From Mangrovimonas futianensis (GTDB taxonomy: Bacteria > Bacteroidota > Bacteroidia > Flavobacteriales > Flavobacteriaceae), in contig NZ_JAJJNF010000002.1 in the NCBI RefSeq assembly GCF_021245805.1, forward strand, positions 186,001 to 250,000: 64,000 nucleotides of DNA, read 5' to 3'. Positions 8,112-15,768 of this stretch are shown here, in pieces. The notes under the pieces were generated by a model, which saw only the letters and a program-made list of their open reading frames with translations, ran no database searches and was not told the DNA's origin. Numbering within the stretch: position 1 is the stretch's first letter; every line of letters starts with the position of its first letter. The position numbers and the translations under genes were made by a program.

Positions 8112-9386
8112 ATGGCCAAAAAAGACCCATACGCTTCACTTCGTATAAAAGAGTTCAATATATTCCTTATTGTCAGGTTTGCATTGGTTTTTGCCTGGTC
8201 CATGCAATTTATTGTGATTGAGTGGGAAGTGTATTCCATGACCAAAGATCCCTTTTCATTGGGTATCATCGGATTGATGGAAGTTGTACCCGCGGTTTTA
8301 ATGGCGCTTTATGCGGGCCATTTTGTCGATCAGAATGAAAAACGGAATCTACTCATCAAGTGTATTGTAGCGTTTTCATGTATCAGTTTTGCCCTATTCC
8401 TTTTAACCTGGGATCAGATTGTGGCCGACTGGAACTCCAAGCTCATCCTGTATGCCATTTACTTTTTGGTATTTCTTGGTGGCTTTGTTCGCGCTTTCAT
8501 TGGCCCTACGGTATTCTCCCTAGTGGCTTTGATTGTTCCCAAAAAACTTTACCCTAATGCGGCCACTTGGAGTAGCTCTACCTGGCAAATGGCTGCCGTA
8601 ATGGGACCTGCCCTAGCTGGGTTTTCCATTCACTGGATAGGGGTTCATTGGACCATGCTTTTTATTTTTGGTTGCGTAGTCTTAGCGCTGGCTGCGTTAT
8701 TTAATATTTCCAAAAAGCCCATTCTCAATCCTAAAATTGGGGAATCGGTAGGAAAAAGTTTGAAAGAAGGCATTCAATTTGTGTTTGGAAACCAAGCCAT
8801 TTTAGGAGCCATCACCTTAGATATGATTGCTGTTTTGTTTGGAGGTGCCGTGGCCTTATTGCCGGTTTTTGCCCAAGACATTCTAAAAGTAGGCTCCCAA
8901 GGGTTTGGCGTTTTGCGGGCAGCACCCGCAGTAGGCTCTTTGCTTACCATGTTGGTAACCGCTTACATACCTTTAAGCAAAAAAGCTGGATTTAAGTTGC
9001 TTGGAGCCGTGTTTGGATTTGGGGTAAGTATTATTGTTTTTGGTTTGTCCCAATACTTTTGGATCTCCTTGGCCGCTTTATTCTTTAGTGGTGTGTTTGA
9101 TGGTGTTTCGGTGGTGATTCGGCAAACCATTTTACAGCTCAAAACACCTGACCACATGCGCGGACGCGTCTCTTCGGTGAACTCTATTTTTGTGGGCTCC
9201 TCCAATGAATTAGGAGCGTTTGAAAGTGGTCTAACAGCAAAACTTATGGGAACCGTCACTGCAGTCGTTTTTGGAGGCACCATGACTTTATTAACCGTAA
9301 TCACCACTGGTTTGGTCTCACCTTCCTTTAGACGATTGGATTTAACCAAGGATATGGAAGCGCATGAGGAGGAAGACACCCCATAA
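8112..9386 (+). CDS. MFS transporter, EntS-like (DHA3) type
   Basis: The 424-residue protein has about 12 hydrophobic helices and no signal peptide. It has the layout of the EntS/MFS_3 drug-exporter branch: an amphipathic N-terminus, ALYAGHFVDQNEKRNLL after helix 2 (the MFS GxxxDrxGrR-type loop), a long central loop (FNISKKPILNPKIGES), and LKTPDHMRGRVSSVNSIF, a loop typical of EntS-like proteins. Substrates cannot be predicted; relatives export siderophores or drugs. The C-terminus is short and acidic. Confidence 0.88.
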   Translation: MAKKDPYASLRIKEFNIFLIVRFALVFAWSMQFIVIEWEVYSMTKDPFSLGIIGLMEVVPAVLMALYAGHFVDQNEKRNLLIKCIVAFSCISFALFLLTWDQIVADWNSKLILYAIYFLVFLGGFVRAFIGPTVFSLVALIVPKKLYPNAATWSSSTWQMAAVMGPALAGFSIHWIGVHWTMLFIFGCVVLALAALFNISKKPILNPKIGESVGKSLKEGIQFVFGNQAILGAITLDMIAVLFGGAVALLPVFAQDILKVGSQGFGVLRAAPAVGSLLTMLVTAYIPLSKKAGFKLLGAVFGFGVSIIVFGLSQYFWISLAALFFSGVFDGVSVVIRQTILQLKTPDHMRGRVSSVNSIFVGSSNELGAFESGLTAKLMGTVTAVVFGGTMTLLTVITTGLVSPSFRRLDLTKDMEAHEEEDTP

Positions 9387-9416
9387 ATTATAACATCCTG
9401 TAATTCAATTATTATA

Positions 9417-9438
9417 CATTACGGGAAAAACCGTAATG
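9417..9438. promoter_or_regulatory. Perfect inverted repeat in the 9387-9748 gap
   Basis: CATTACGG and CCGTAATG form a perfect 8-bp inverted repeat around GAAAAA. No T-run follows on either strand, so it is not a standard terminator for the MFS gene. It is better read as an operator half-site pair. It opens a 362-bp region without a credible gene that also holds a 12-T run at 9497-9508 and the 10-mer AAGTTGTACA at 9481 and 9575. Confidence 0.4.
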
Positions 9439-9588
9439 GAAACCCCAACTTTTCGATGAAATACCTGTTTTTTGTAAAAAAAGTTGTACAGTTAACTTTT
9501 TTTTTTTTGTAGGTTTGATCGTCTCGATTTGATAACGTAAACATTTGAAGCCGTTTACAATATCATGGAGAGACAAGTTGTACAACCT

Positions 9589-9608
9589 AACTAGCGCTAG
9601 TTTTTTTT
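9589..9608 (+). terminator. Palindrome followed by T-run (weak terminator)
   Basis: AACTAGCGCTAGTT is a perfect palindrome followed by further Ts, so it can form a short stem with a GCGC loop and a U tail. It may end readthrough from the MFS gene or a small transcript in the gap. The stem is only 5 bp, so confidence is low. Confidence 0.3.
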
Positions 9609-9630
9609 CTCCCTTAAAACTAATAGCGCC

Positions 9631-9690
9631 AAAGGCTTCAACCTTTATTGGCTTCAAACAAAAGGCTTCTAAATTTTAGGCTTCAACAAT
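9631..9690. repeat. Tandem 30-bp unit with four GGCTTC half-repeats
   Basis: GGCTTC occurs at 9634, 9650, 9664 and 9679, so the copies are 14-16 bp apart. AAAGGCTTC at 9631 and again at 9661 marks two tandem units of 30 bp. An exact inverted copy of GGCTTCAAA lies at 9544-9552. The array ends just upstream of the likely -33 box of the next gene, which is where an activator would bind. No known regulator is recognised for it. Confidence 0.5.
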
Positions 9691-9694
9691 ACAA

Positions 9695-9726
9695 TTTGTT
9701 TAACCAGTTGGCTACACAATGATTTG
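9695..9726 (+). promoter_or_regulatory. Promoter of the small exported protein
   Basis: TTTG at 9695-9698 and ATGATTTG at 9719-9726 are 20 bp apart, the usual spacing for Bacteroidota -33/-7 elements. The -7 box departs from TAnnTTTG only in its first two bases. Its position places the transcription start after 9730 and rules out the upstream ATG at 9719 as the translation start. Confidence 0.45.
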
Positions 9727-9748
9727 GCCAACCAAAAGTTTAGAAATT

Positions 9749-9958
9749 ATGAAGAAAGTAATTAGCAGTGTTTTATTAACACTTTTTATGTTTGGCCATA
9801 TTAATGCCAAAGTAATGATAAAGGAAAAATCATGCGAGGATCAGGCATTCGATGCTGCAGGTGCCAACTACGAGATTTTTCAAGACAGCTTTCTTGCTGG
9901 AATGGTATTTAATGCTGTTTATAATGATTGCATGGGCATAGAAGAAATTGGGGAGTAA
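9749..9958 (+). CDS. Small exported protein, two cysteines
   Basis: The ATG at 9749 gives 69 residues with a signal peptide (MKKVISSVLLTLFMF, cleavage near HINA). The mature part is about 48 residues, acidic, with one cysteine near its start (KSCEDQAF) and one near its end (YNDCMGIEE), so one disulfide is possible. I do not recognise the family. It has its own promoter and a strong terminator behind it, so it may be made at higher level than the GLPGLI and outer-membrane genes that follow. A role as a secreted factor handled by those neighbours is conjecture. Confidence 0.6.
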   Translation: MKKVISSVLLTLFMFGHINAKVMIKEKSCEDQAFDAAGANYEIFQDSFLAGMVFNAVYNDCMGIEEIGE

Positions 9959-9967
9959 TTAACATCC

Positions 9968-10005
9968 AAAGCCATATTGCAATTTAATTTCAGCAATATG
10001 GCTTT
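9968..10005 (+). terminator. Intrinsic terminator after the small exported protein
   Basis: AAAGCCATATTGC at 9968-9980 pairs perfectly with GCAATATGGCTTT at 9993-10005 across a 12-base loop. The 13-bp stem separates the small gene from the GLPGLI gene. The U tail is short, so readthrough is possible. Confidence 0.6.
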
Positions 10006-10027
10006 ATTAACTTCAAACTGACATATC

Positions 10028-10768
10028 ATGAATCTCAAATTTTTATATAGTTTTTTTCTCTTTTTTATAACAGTTGTCTTAACTGCTCAAAATACAAATG
10101 GCAGGGTGGTCTACAGTGTAAGTTTAGACCCCTTTTTTAGCTTAATGGCAAAAAAATTTGAAAATGAACCAAATCATAAAGGCCTTAAATTATTCCAGCA
10201 AGCTACTAAAATCGCTTCAAGTTTTGAATGTCAATTACTGTTTAACAACCATTTATCAAAATTTGAATTAATAAACAATATGGTTCTTGATAAAGACGAA
10301 CGCCTACAATTTATTGCTGAAAGGATGGTTGTTAAAGGCGAATATTATACTAACCTTATCAAAAGCTTTCAGGTTTTAAAAGATAATTCTGGCAAAGAAC
10401 TTTATATAAAAAGTTCTATTGATACTGATTGGACTCTCTCTAAAGAAACAAAAAATATAGGTAATTATGTATGTTATAAAGCCACCAGCTACAAACAACT
10501 ACCGTCTAGTAAAGCATTAGTTACAGTTTGGTATACACCGCAAATTCCTGTCGCTTTTGGCCCTAAACAGTTTGTCGGGAATTTACCTGGCTTAATTTTA
10601 GAATTTGAAGATAACGCAGTCCATTTTATAGCCAAAAAAATTATGCTAAACCCTAAAAAAACTATAGAAATATCATGGCCAGGTGCAGAAACCATTTCTA
10701 AAGAAGAACATGAAAGACAAACAGGTAACAGCTTTCAACAGTTAAAAGAGAGCTATGGCCGAGATTAA
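10028..10768 (+). CDS. GLPGLI family exported protein
   Basis: The 246-residue protein has a signal peptide at 1-20 (ending VLTAQ). The family motif is present as NLPGLI at 185-190, in KQFVGNLPGLILEFED. The preceding VWYTPQIPVAFGP is also typical of GLPGLI proteins. The family is common in Bacteroidota, is periplasmic or surface-exposed, and has no established biochemical role. Members often lie beside a carboxypeptidase-regulatory/outer-membrane barrel gene, as here: the next start is 15 bases after this stop, so the two are co-transcribed. Confidence 0.88.
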   Translation: MNLKFLYSFFLFFITVVLTAQNTNGRVVYSVSLDPFFSLMAKKFENEPNHKGLKLFQQATKIASSFECQLLFNNHLSKFELINNMVLDKDERLQFIAERMVVKGEYYTNLIKSFQVLKDNSGKELYIKSSIDTDWTLSKETKNIGNYVCYKATSYKQLPSSKALVTVWYTPQIPVAFGPKQFVGNLPGLILEFEDNAVHFIAKKIMLNPKKTIEISWPGAETISKEEHERQTGNSFQQLKESYGRD

Positions 10769-10783
10769 TAAGAAAACAAATGC

Positions 10784-13462
10784 ATGAGATGTTTTTTATT
10801 AATAGTTTTATTGGGTTTGTTTTCAACTATAGTATTCGCCCAAAATGTTACAGTTACTGGTACTGTTAAGGACAGTTTACAAACCCCTTTAGAGTATGCG
10901 AATATTTTAGCGATACCAGAGGCCGAAAATGCTGCTCTTAGTTTTGCAATTACCAATAAAAAAGGGCTTTATGAATTAAAACTAGAATCCAACCAAAGCT
11001 ATGAGGTAACGGTTAGCTATTTAGGTTATCTTTCTCAAACTATAAACTTAGTTACCAAACAAAGTGACTTAACCCAAAATTTTATTTTAAAAGAAGATCC
11101 CAACCAACTGGATGAGGTTAACCTTAACTACACCCCTCCTGTAACAGTAAAACAAGACACCATCATTTATCTAACCGATAAATTTGTTACTGGCGAGGAA
11201 CGTAAACTACGTGATGTCTTAAAAAAGCTCCCTGGCATAGAAGTAGATCGAGACGGTAATGTTACCGTAAATGGAAAAAAAGTTACGAAGGTATTGGTAG
11301 AAGACAAAACCTTTTTTACGGGCAATAGTAAGTTGGCCGTAAACAATATTCCGGCAGATGCTGTAGATAAAATAGAGATGTTGGATAATTACAGTGAGGT
11401 TGCTATGCTTAAAGGTTTGGAAGATAGTGACGACTTGGCTATGAACATTAAGCTTAAGGAAGACAAGAAAAAGTTTGTTTTTGGGGATGTTGAGGCTGGA
11501 GCTGGTGTTAAAGAACGCTATGTCGTACACCCTAATGTGTTTTATTACAGCCCAGAAACTACGGTTAATTTTATAGGCGACCTAAACAATACGGGAGTTA
11601 AGAGTTTTACATTTCGAGATTATTTAGAGTTTGAAGGTGGTTATGGTAAACTACTGGAAAATGCCGGAAGTTATTTTAGTCTATATAATAGTGATTTTTC
11701 TAAATACTTAATTAATCAAGATTTTAAAGCCAACACCAATCAATTTGGCGCTGCCAACATAAGACAATCCTTAAGTAATGTAACTGACGTAAGTGGGTAT
11801 GTAATAACCAATAGTGCCAAAACAGAAACCCTGAACGAAACCAACAATGCGTATTTAAACAATGACATGCCTTTTGTTGAAGATAGGACCAGCACCAATA
11901 ACATAAACTCCTTTTTTACCATCGGTAAAATAACATTGGATTACGAACCCAGTTTTGAAGAAGATTTAGCCTATAACACCTTTATAAAGGTTAGTAACAA
12001 TGATAGCCACGGGTTGATAAATACCATTAATCCAAACCAAGACAACAGTATAGAAACCAAGACGGACATCAAAAATATTGACTTTAAGCAACACATCAAC
12101 TACAGTAAAAAACTGTCTAAAAGCCATACAGCTACACTAGAGGCCACTTATAACTTTCAAAATGACAAACCCATTACCAATTGGCTAACCAACCAACAAA
12201 TTTTACAAGGTTTGATACCTTTGGAAGACGATACGTTTTATAATATTCTTCAAACCAAAAAAGTAAACTCACATACTGCAAATGCCATTGTAAAAGATTA
12301 TTGGGTGCTCAATAATTTTAATCATTTATATAGCAATGTAGGGGTGAATACCCTATTTAATAATTTCTTTACCAATGATGAGCAACTATTATCAAATGGT
12401 AGTATCAATAATTTTTCGTCTGCCGGTTTTGGTAATGATTTTAAATACCAATTTGTCAACACCTTTGTTGGTTTGGAATATAAATTTCAAATAGGGATTG
12501 CTACATTTAAGCCTGCCGTATTTTATCAATTTTATTTATGGAACACCTATCAGGAAGACTTTGAAGGTGCTAAAAACAAAGGGCTTTTGCTACCACAATT
12601 TACAACGAAAATTGAGTTTAATAATAGTGAAAAGATCAACTTTAAATATCAGTTGAATTTACGCTTTCCGTCAGTTGATTACTTAGCCAGTAATTTTATT
12701 TTGTCCAGTTTTAATAGTGTTTTTAAAGGAAATCCTAATTTAGAGGACCAACGGTATCATTCGCTTGCTTTAAGTTACTATAAGTTCAGTTTATTTAAGG
12801 GATTGAACCTAAATGCAGGTGTTAATTTCACTAAGAAAGTTAAACAGTTTAAAACCATTACCCAGTTACAAGGTATTGACCAATATAATACACCCATTTT
12901 ATTTGAACAACCCGAACAAACATGGACCATTAATGGTGGTATTTCAAAAAAAATAAATAAGATTCGATACAAGTTTAAAAGTCGATTTGCTTACAATGAT
13001 TTTTACCAGATCCTAAACAATGAAACCAACTTGAATGTGTCTAAAAACCTTTCATCAACTGTTAGTCTTGAAACATTTTTTAAGAATTTTCCAAATGTAG
13101 AAATAGGCTATACTAAAGCTTTTAATAATTACAAGGCTCTAGGAAATGACACAAAATTTACCAATGACACCTTTTTTGTCTATATGGAATACGATTTTTT
13201 AGAAGATTTTATTTTCAAAGCAGACTATAATTTAGATGTCTATAAAAACAATGATGCCCAAATAAATAATCACTTTGATAATGCCAACACCTCATTATTT
13301 TATCAAACCGAAGACAGCCCTTGGGGTTTTGAAATATCCGTTTCCAATTTATTTGATACAAAATTTAAGCAAAGTAATTCTTTCTCCAACTTTCTAATAT
13401 CTGACAGTAAAACGTTTATCATGCCTAGAATCATGATGTTTAAAGTAAGCTATAAGCTTTAA
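10784..13462 (+). CDS. TonB-dependent-receptor-like outer-membrane barrel protein
   Basis: The 892-residue protein begins with a signal peptide (ending IVFAQ). A carboxypeptidase-like regulatory domain follows at about 22-100 (VTVTGTVKDSLQTPLEYANI, then YLGYLSQTINL). A plug-like region spans about 125-225 (LRDVLKKLPGIEVDRDGNV, VNNIPADAVDKIEMLDNYSE). The remainder has alternating strands of an outer-membrane barrel and ends with the hydrophobic strand MFKVSYKL. This architecture is shared with TonB receptors and the related GLPGLI-linked barrels. No clear TonB box was seen, so energised import is not certain. Cargo is unknown. Confidence 0.85.
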   Translation: MRCFLLIVLLGLFSTIVFAQNVTVTGTVKDSLQTPLEYANILAIPEAENAALSFAITNKKGLYELKLESNQSYEVTVSYLGYLSQTINLVTKQSDLTQNFILKEDPNQLDEVNLNYTPPVTVKQDTIIYLTDKFVTGEERKLRDVLKKLPGIEVDRDGNVTVNGKKVTKVLVEDKTFFTGNSKLAVNNIPADAVDKIEMLDNYSEVAMLKGLEDSDDLAMNIKLKEDKKKFVFGDVEAGAGVKERYVVHPNVFYYSPETTVNFIGDLNNTGVKSFTFRDYLEFEGGYGKLLENAGSYFSLYNSDFSKYLINQDFKANTNQFGAANIRQSLSNVTDVSGYVITNSAKTETLNETNNAYLNNDMPFVEDRTSTNNINSFFTIGKITLDYEPSFEEDLAYNTFIKVSNNDSHGLINTINPNQDNSIETKTDIKNIDFKQHINYSKKLSKSHTATLEATYNFQNDKPITNWLTNQQILQGLIPLEDDTFYNILQTKKVNSHTANAIVKDYWVLNNFNHLYSNVGVNTLFNNFFTNDEQLLSNGSINNFSSAGFGNDFKYQFVNTFVGLEYKFQIGIATFKPAVFYQFYLWNTYQEDFEGAKNKGLLLPQFTTKIEFNNSEKINFKYQLNLRFPSVDYLASNFILSSFNSVFKGNPNLEDQRYHSLALSYYKFSLFKGLNLNAGVNFTKKVKQFKTITQLQGIDQYNTPILFEQPEQTWTINGGISKKINKIRYKFKSRFAYNDFYQILNNETNLNVSKNLSSTVSLETFFKNFPNVEIGYTKAFNNYKALGNDTKFTNDTFFVYMEYDFLEDFIFKADYNLDVYKNNDAQINNHFDNANTSLFYQTEDSPWGFEISVSNLFDTKFKQSNSFSNFLISDSKTFIMPRIMMFKVSYKL

Positions 13463-13476
13463 ATACTCCCGTTAGG

Positions 13477-14229
13477 TCAATAAGTTTTTAACTCCATCTT
13501 CTCCCCATCAAAAACACCATAGGTATAATAGCCAATCCAGTCTCCTAAATTGATGTATTGGGAATTCCCTCCTAGGTCTATTTCCAGTGGTAAGTGCCGG
13601 TGACCAAATACAAAATAATCAATGGCATTGGTCTCCAGTTTTCGTTTACAGTATTGCACCAACCACTCGTTATCTTCCCCTAAAAATTTAGCATCTTCTT
13701 CTCCAGATATCAATTTGTTTTCCACCGAAAGGTAGGTTGCCAATTTAACGCCCAAATCGGGATGTAGCCATCTGAATAGCCATTTACAAAAGGGATTGGT
13801 AAAGACTTTTTTCATTCGTTTGTATCCTTTGTCCCCAGGGCCCAATCCGTCACCATGACCAATTAAAAATACCTTGTTGTTAAAAACAAATTCTTGAGGT
13901 TTGTGATAGACTGGAATGTTCAGTTCTTCTTCAAAATACCCATTCATCCATAAATCGTGGTTGCCCACAAAGAAAAAGACAGGAATTCCTGAATCAGTGA
14001 TTTCAGCCAGCTTTCCTAAAGTTCGGGTAAAACCCTTTGGAATAACGGTTTTGTATTCAAACCAAAAATCAAACAAATCACCCAACAGAAAAATGGCGGC
14101 TGCATCCTTCTTGACTTCATCCAACCATGCCACAAACTTCTTCTCCCTAGGCAATGACTCTTTGTATGTGGGAGCACCTAAATGGTTATCTGAAGCAAAA
14201 TATATTTTCTTTCCGGCGGGGATTTTCAT
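13477..14229 (-). CDS. lpxH: LpxH-type UDP-2,3-diacylglucosamine diphosphatase
   Basis: The 250-residue calcineurin-like phosphoesterase has the full metal-binding set: SDNH at 13-16, GDLFDFW at 50-56, GNHD at 89-92, GHGD at 124-127 and GHRH at 209-212. This pattern, with YINLGDW near the C-terminus, matches LpxH-like enzymes that hydrolyse UDP-2,3-diacylglucosamine to lipid X in lipid A synthesis at the inner membrane. Length is normal. It lies tail to tail with the receptor-like gene and just downstream of queD, which runs in the same direction. Confidence 0.9.
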   Translation of the reverse strand: MKIPAGKKIYFASDNHLGAPTYKESLPREKKFVAWLDEVKKDAAAIFLLGDLFDFWFEYKTVIPKGFTRTLGKLAEITDSGIPVFFFVGNHDLWMNGYFEEELNIPVYHKPQEFVFNNKVFLIGHGDGLGPGDKGYKRMKKVFTNPFCKWLFRWLHPDLGVKLATYLSVENKLISGEEDAKFLGEDNEWLVQYCKRKLETNAIDYFVFGHRHLPLEIDLGGNSQYINLGDWIGYYTYGVFDGEKMELKTY

Positions 14230-14297
14230 ATAGTCGATACTAAATGGCGCGTACCTTTTGACGGGCTAATTGCGACAATTCAATTTATCAAATTTAA

Positions 14298-14747
14298 TTA
14301 ATTATCGCTTGCATACCATTCGGCATAACTGGAATCTGTTTCCTGCAGTCTTAAGGAGTGCAATTGGATATTCTCTGGCAATCTGCTTTTTATTTTTTCT
14401 GAAAAATCTATGACCATACGTTCGGAAGTGGGTTGGTAATCTACCAACAATACATTGTGGCCACGACTCTCCAATTCCCTTGCCAACTCCACATGTGGCG
14501 TGTTTTTATTAAACACGGTAGCATGATCAAAGACATTCACGATTTCTTCCTTGACGATTTTTTTTAAATCCCCAAAATCGATTACCATTCCATATTTCAC
14601 ATTGGTAGTATCTTCTATAGGCTGCCCAATGACGGTCACCGCCAATTTGTAACTATGACCATGAACGTTTTTACATTTTCCATCGTACCCGTATAAAGCA
14701 TGTCCTGTTTCAAAGGAAAATTGCTTGGTAATTCTTATTTGGCTCAT
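14298..14747 (-). CDS. queD: QueD-like 6-carboxytetrahydropterin synthase
   Basis: Starting at the ATG at 14747 the protein has 149 residues; a GTG one codon earlier is less likely. The zinc histidines H16 (FETGHAL), H29 and H31 and the catalytic C25 form the motif CKNVHGH (CxxxHGH) of the QueD branch. QueD converts dihydroneopterin triphosphate to 6-carboxytetrahydropterin in queuosine/7-deazaguanine synthesis. Later residues DFGDLKK, FDHATVFN, PTSERMV and LQETDSSYAEW also fit. No queC or queE is in the window, so pathway membership cannot be shown by neighbourhood. Confidence 0.9.
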   Translation of the reverse strand: MSQIRITKQFSFETGHALYGYDGKCKNVHGHSYKLAVTVIGQPIEDTTNVKYGMVIDFGDLKKIVKEEIVNVFDHATVFNKNTPHVELARELESRGHNVLLVDYQPTSERMVIDFSEKIKSRLPENIQLHSLRLQETDSSYAEWYASDN

Positions 14748-14779
14748 CACTAAAAAAATTTCACTGCAAAGGTATTGAA

Positions 14780-14813
14780 TTTGTAAAATCTATGGGTTTT
14801 TAAATTACATTTG
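14780..14813 (+). promoter_or_regulatory. Promoter of the 2OG-Fe(II) oxygenase gene
   Basis: TTTG at 14780-14783 and TACATTTG at 14806-14813 give a Bacteroidota promoter with 22-bp spacing. This leaves a short leader before the ATG at 14837. Confidence 0.5.
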
Positions 14814-14836
14814 CGCACTTTTTGTGATTGAAGTCA

Positions 14837-15478
14837 ATGGAAGAGCTTTTTGAGCAATTGGATTTTATTGAAAATCCGCAGTATGAGCAGATTATATCTG
14901 ATTTAATGCATCAACAATATAGTATTGTTGAGACCTTTTTTACCGAAGAAGAAGTGCATGCGCTTCGTAATTCCCTTTTAGATAATTATAAAGAAGACTC
15001 CTTTAAAAAGGCCGCTATTGGCAATAAGGTTAATGAAAACATCATTAAATCCATAAGGGGCGATCATATCATGTGGTTGGACCAAAATCAGGCAACTCCC
15101 CCAGAAACCATGTTCTTTGATAAGGTAAACAACCTGATTTCCTATTTAAATAGAACCTGCTTTTTGGGCATCTTACAAAAGGAGTTTCACTATGCCGTTT
15201 ATCCTACGGGTACTTTTTACAAGCGTCACTTGGACACCTTTCAGAATGATGACAGAAGAAAGCTATCCATTGTTTGCTATTTAAACAACGAAAATTGGTT
15301 GCCAGAAAACGGTGGTGAATTGGTACTTTATCTCAATGAAAATGGCGAGGAAACTGAAAAAGTAATCTACCCCTTCCCGGGTCGTATGGTTATTTTTGAA
15401 AGCCAAATTATCGAACACGAGGTCAAACCAGTCAACACAAGAAGGTTGAGTATCACTGGTTGGTTAAAAACCAGATAG
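14837..15478 (+). CDS. 2-oxoglutarate/Fe(II)-dependent oxygenase, prolyl-hydroxylase-like
   Basis: The 213-residue protein has the iron-binding triad H131-x-D133 (FYKRHLDTF) and H194 (IIEHEVKPV). A basic residue for 2-oxoglutarate follows (TRRLSITGW, R202/R203). ENGGELVLYL and FPGRMVIFES are typical of the P4Hc/SM-20-like double-stranded beta-helix. Such enzymes hydroxylate protein side chains or small molecules; the target is unknown. A TTG at 14828 would add three residues, and the ATG was preferred. It lacks a signal peptide. Confidence 0.88.
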   Translation: MEELFEQLDFIENPQYEQIISDLMHQQYSIVETFFTEEEVHALRNSLLDNYKEDSFKKAAIGNKVNENIIKSIRGDHIMWLDQNQATPPETMFFDKVNNLISYLNRTCFLGILQKEFHYAVYPTGTFYKRHLDTFQNDDRRKLSIVCYLNNENWLPENGGELVLYLNENGEETEKVIYPFPGRMVIFESQIIEHEVKPVNTRRLSITGWLKTR

Positions 15479-15483
15479 ACTGC

Positions 15484-15564
15484 TTACAGCCTTCTGTTTC
15501 GATTGTAGATATAAATAATAATTAAAACGACTGCCAACAGCAGAAATAACATATTTCCTCCCAT
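15484..15564 (-). CDS. 26-residue single-span membrane microprotein
   Basis: The frame reads MGGNMLFLLLAVVLIIIYIY followed by NRNRRL: one transmembrane span with a positively charged tail. It starts 6 bases downstream of the 56-residue microprotein and is read in the same direction. Such a short frame can arise by chance, but its composition and tandem position support a real product. Function unknown. Confidence 0.4.
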   Translation of the reverse strand: MGGNMLFLLLAVVLIIIYIYNRNRRL

Positions 15565-15570
15565 AACGTA

Positions 15571-15741
15571 TTATTTATCGACGCGATTTTTGTTGTATCT
15601 ATAAATAAGATAAGCTACTAGGACCAAAACCAAAAAAGGCAACATGGTCCCTATAAAAACGCCTATTTCATAGCCTTTATCAGGTGCATTTTTGATTTTT
15701 TCCTCAATGCTTGGTTCCTGAAAAAAGTTCAACAAAAACAT
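15571..15741 (-). CDS. 56-residue single-span membrane microprotein
   Basis: The protein starts MFLLNFFQEPSIEEKIKNAP, then has the span GVFIGTMLPFLVLVLVAYLI, and ends YRYNKNRVDK. The layout is a short amphipathic N-terminus, one transmembrane helix and a basic tail. It lies 27 bases behind the MATE stop on the same strand, so it is probably part of the GNAT-MATE transcript. It could be a small subunit or regulator of a membrane protein; no family is recognised. Confidence 0.6.
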   Translation of the reverse strand: MFLLNFFQEPSIEEKIKNAPDKGYEIGVFIGTMLPFLVLVLVAYLIYRYNKNRVDK

Positions 15742-15768
15742 ATCACTTAGTAAATTTACAAACCAAAG

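Noticed and set aside
8963..9379. Minus-strand ORF of 138 codons
   Set aside because: It is antisense to the MFS gene, whose transmembrane reading is unambiguous. It is a shadow.
9497..9508. Run of 12 Ts as a terminator
   Set aside because: No stem precedes it. The palindrome near 9589 is the only hairpin in the gap with a T tail.
9412..9657. Minus-strand 81-codon ORF in the regulatory gap
   Set aside because: It is basic and low in complexity (KPTKKKKL), covers inverted and direct repeats, and has no recognisable start context. It is better read as non-coding.
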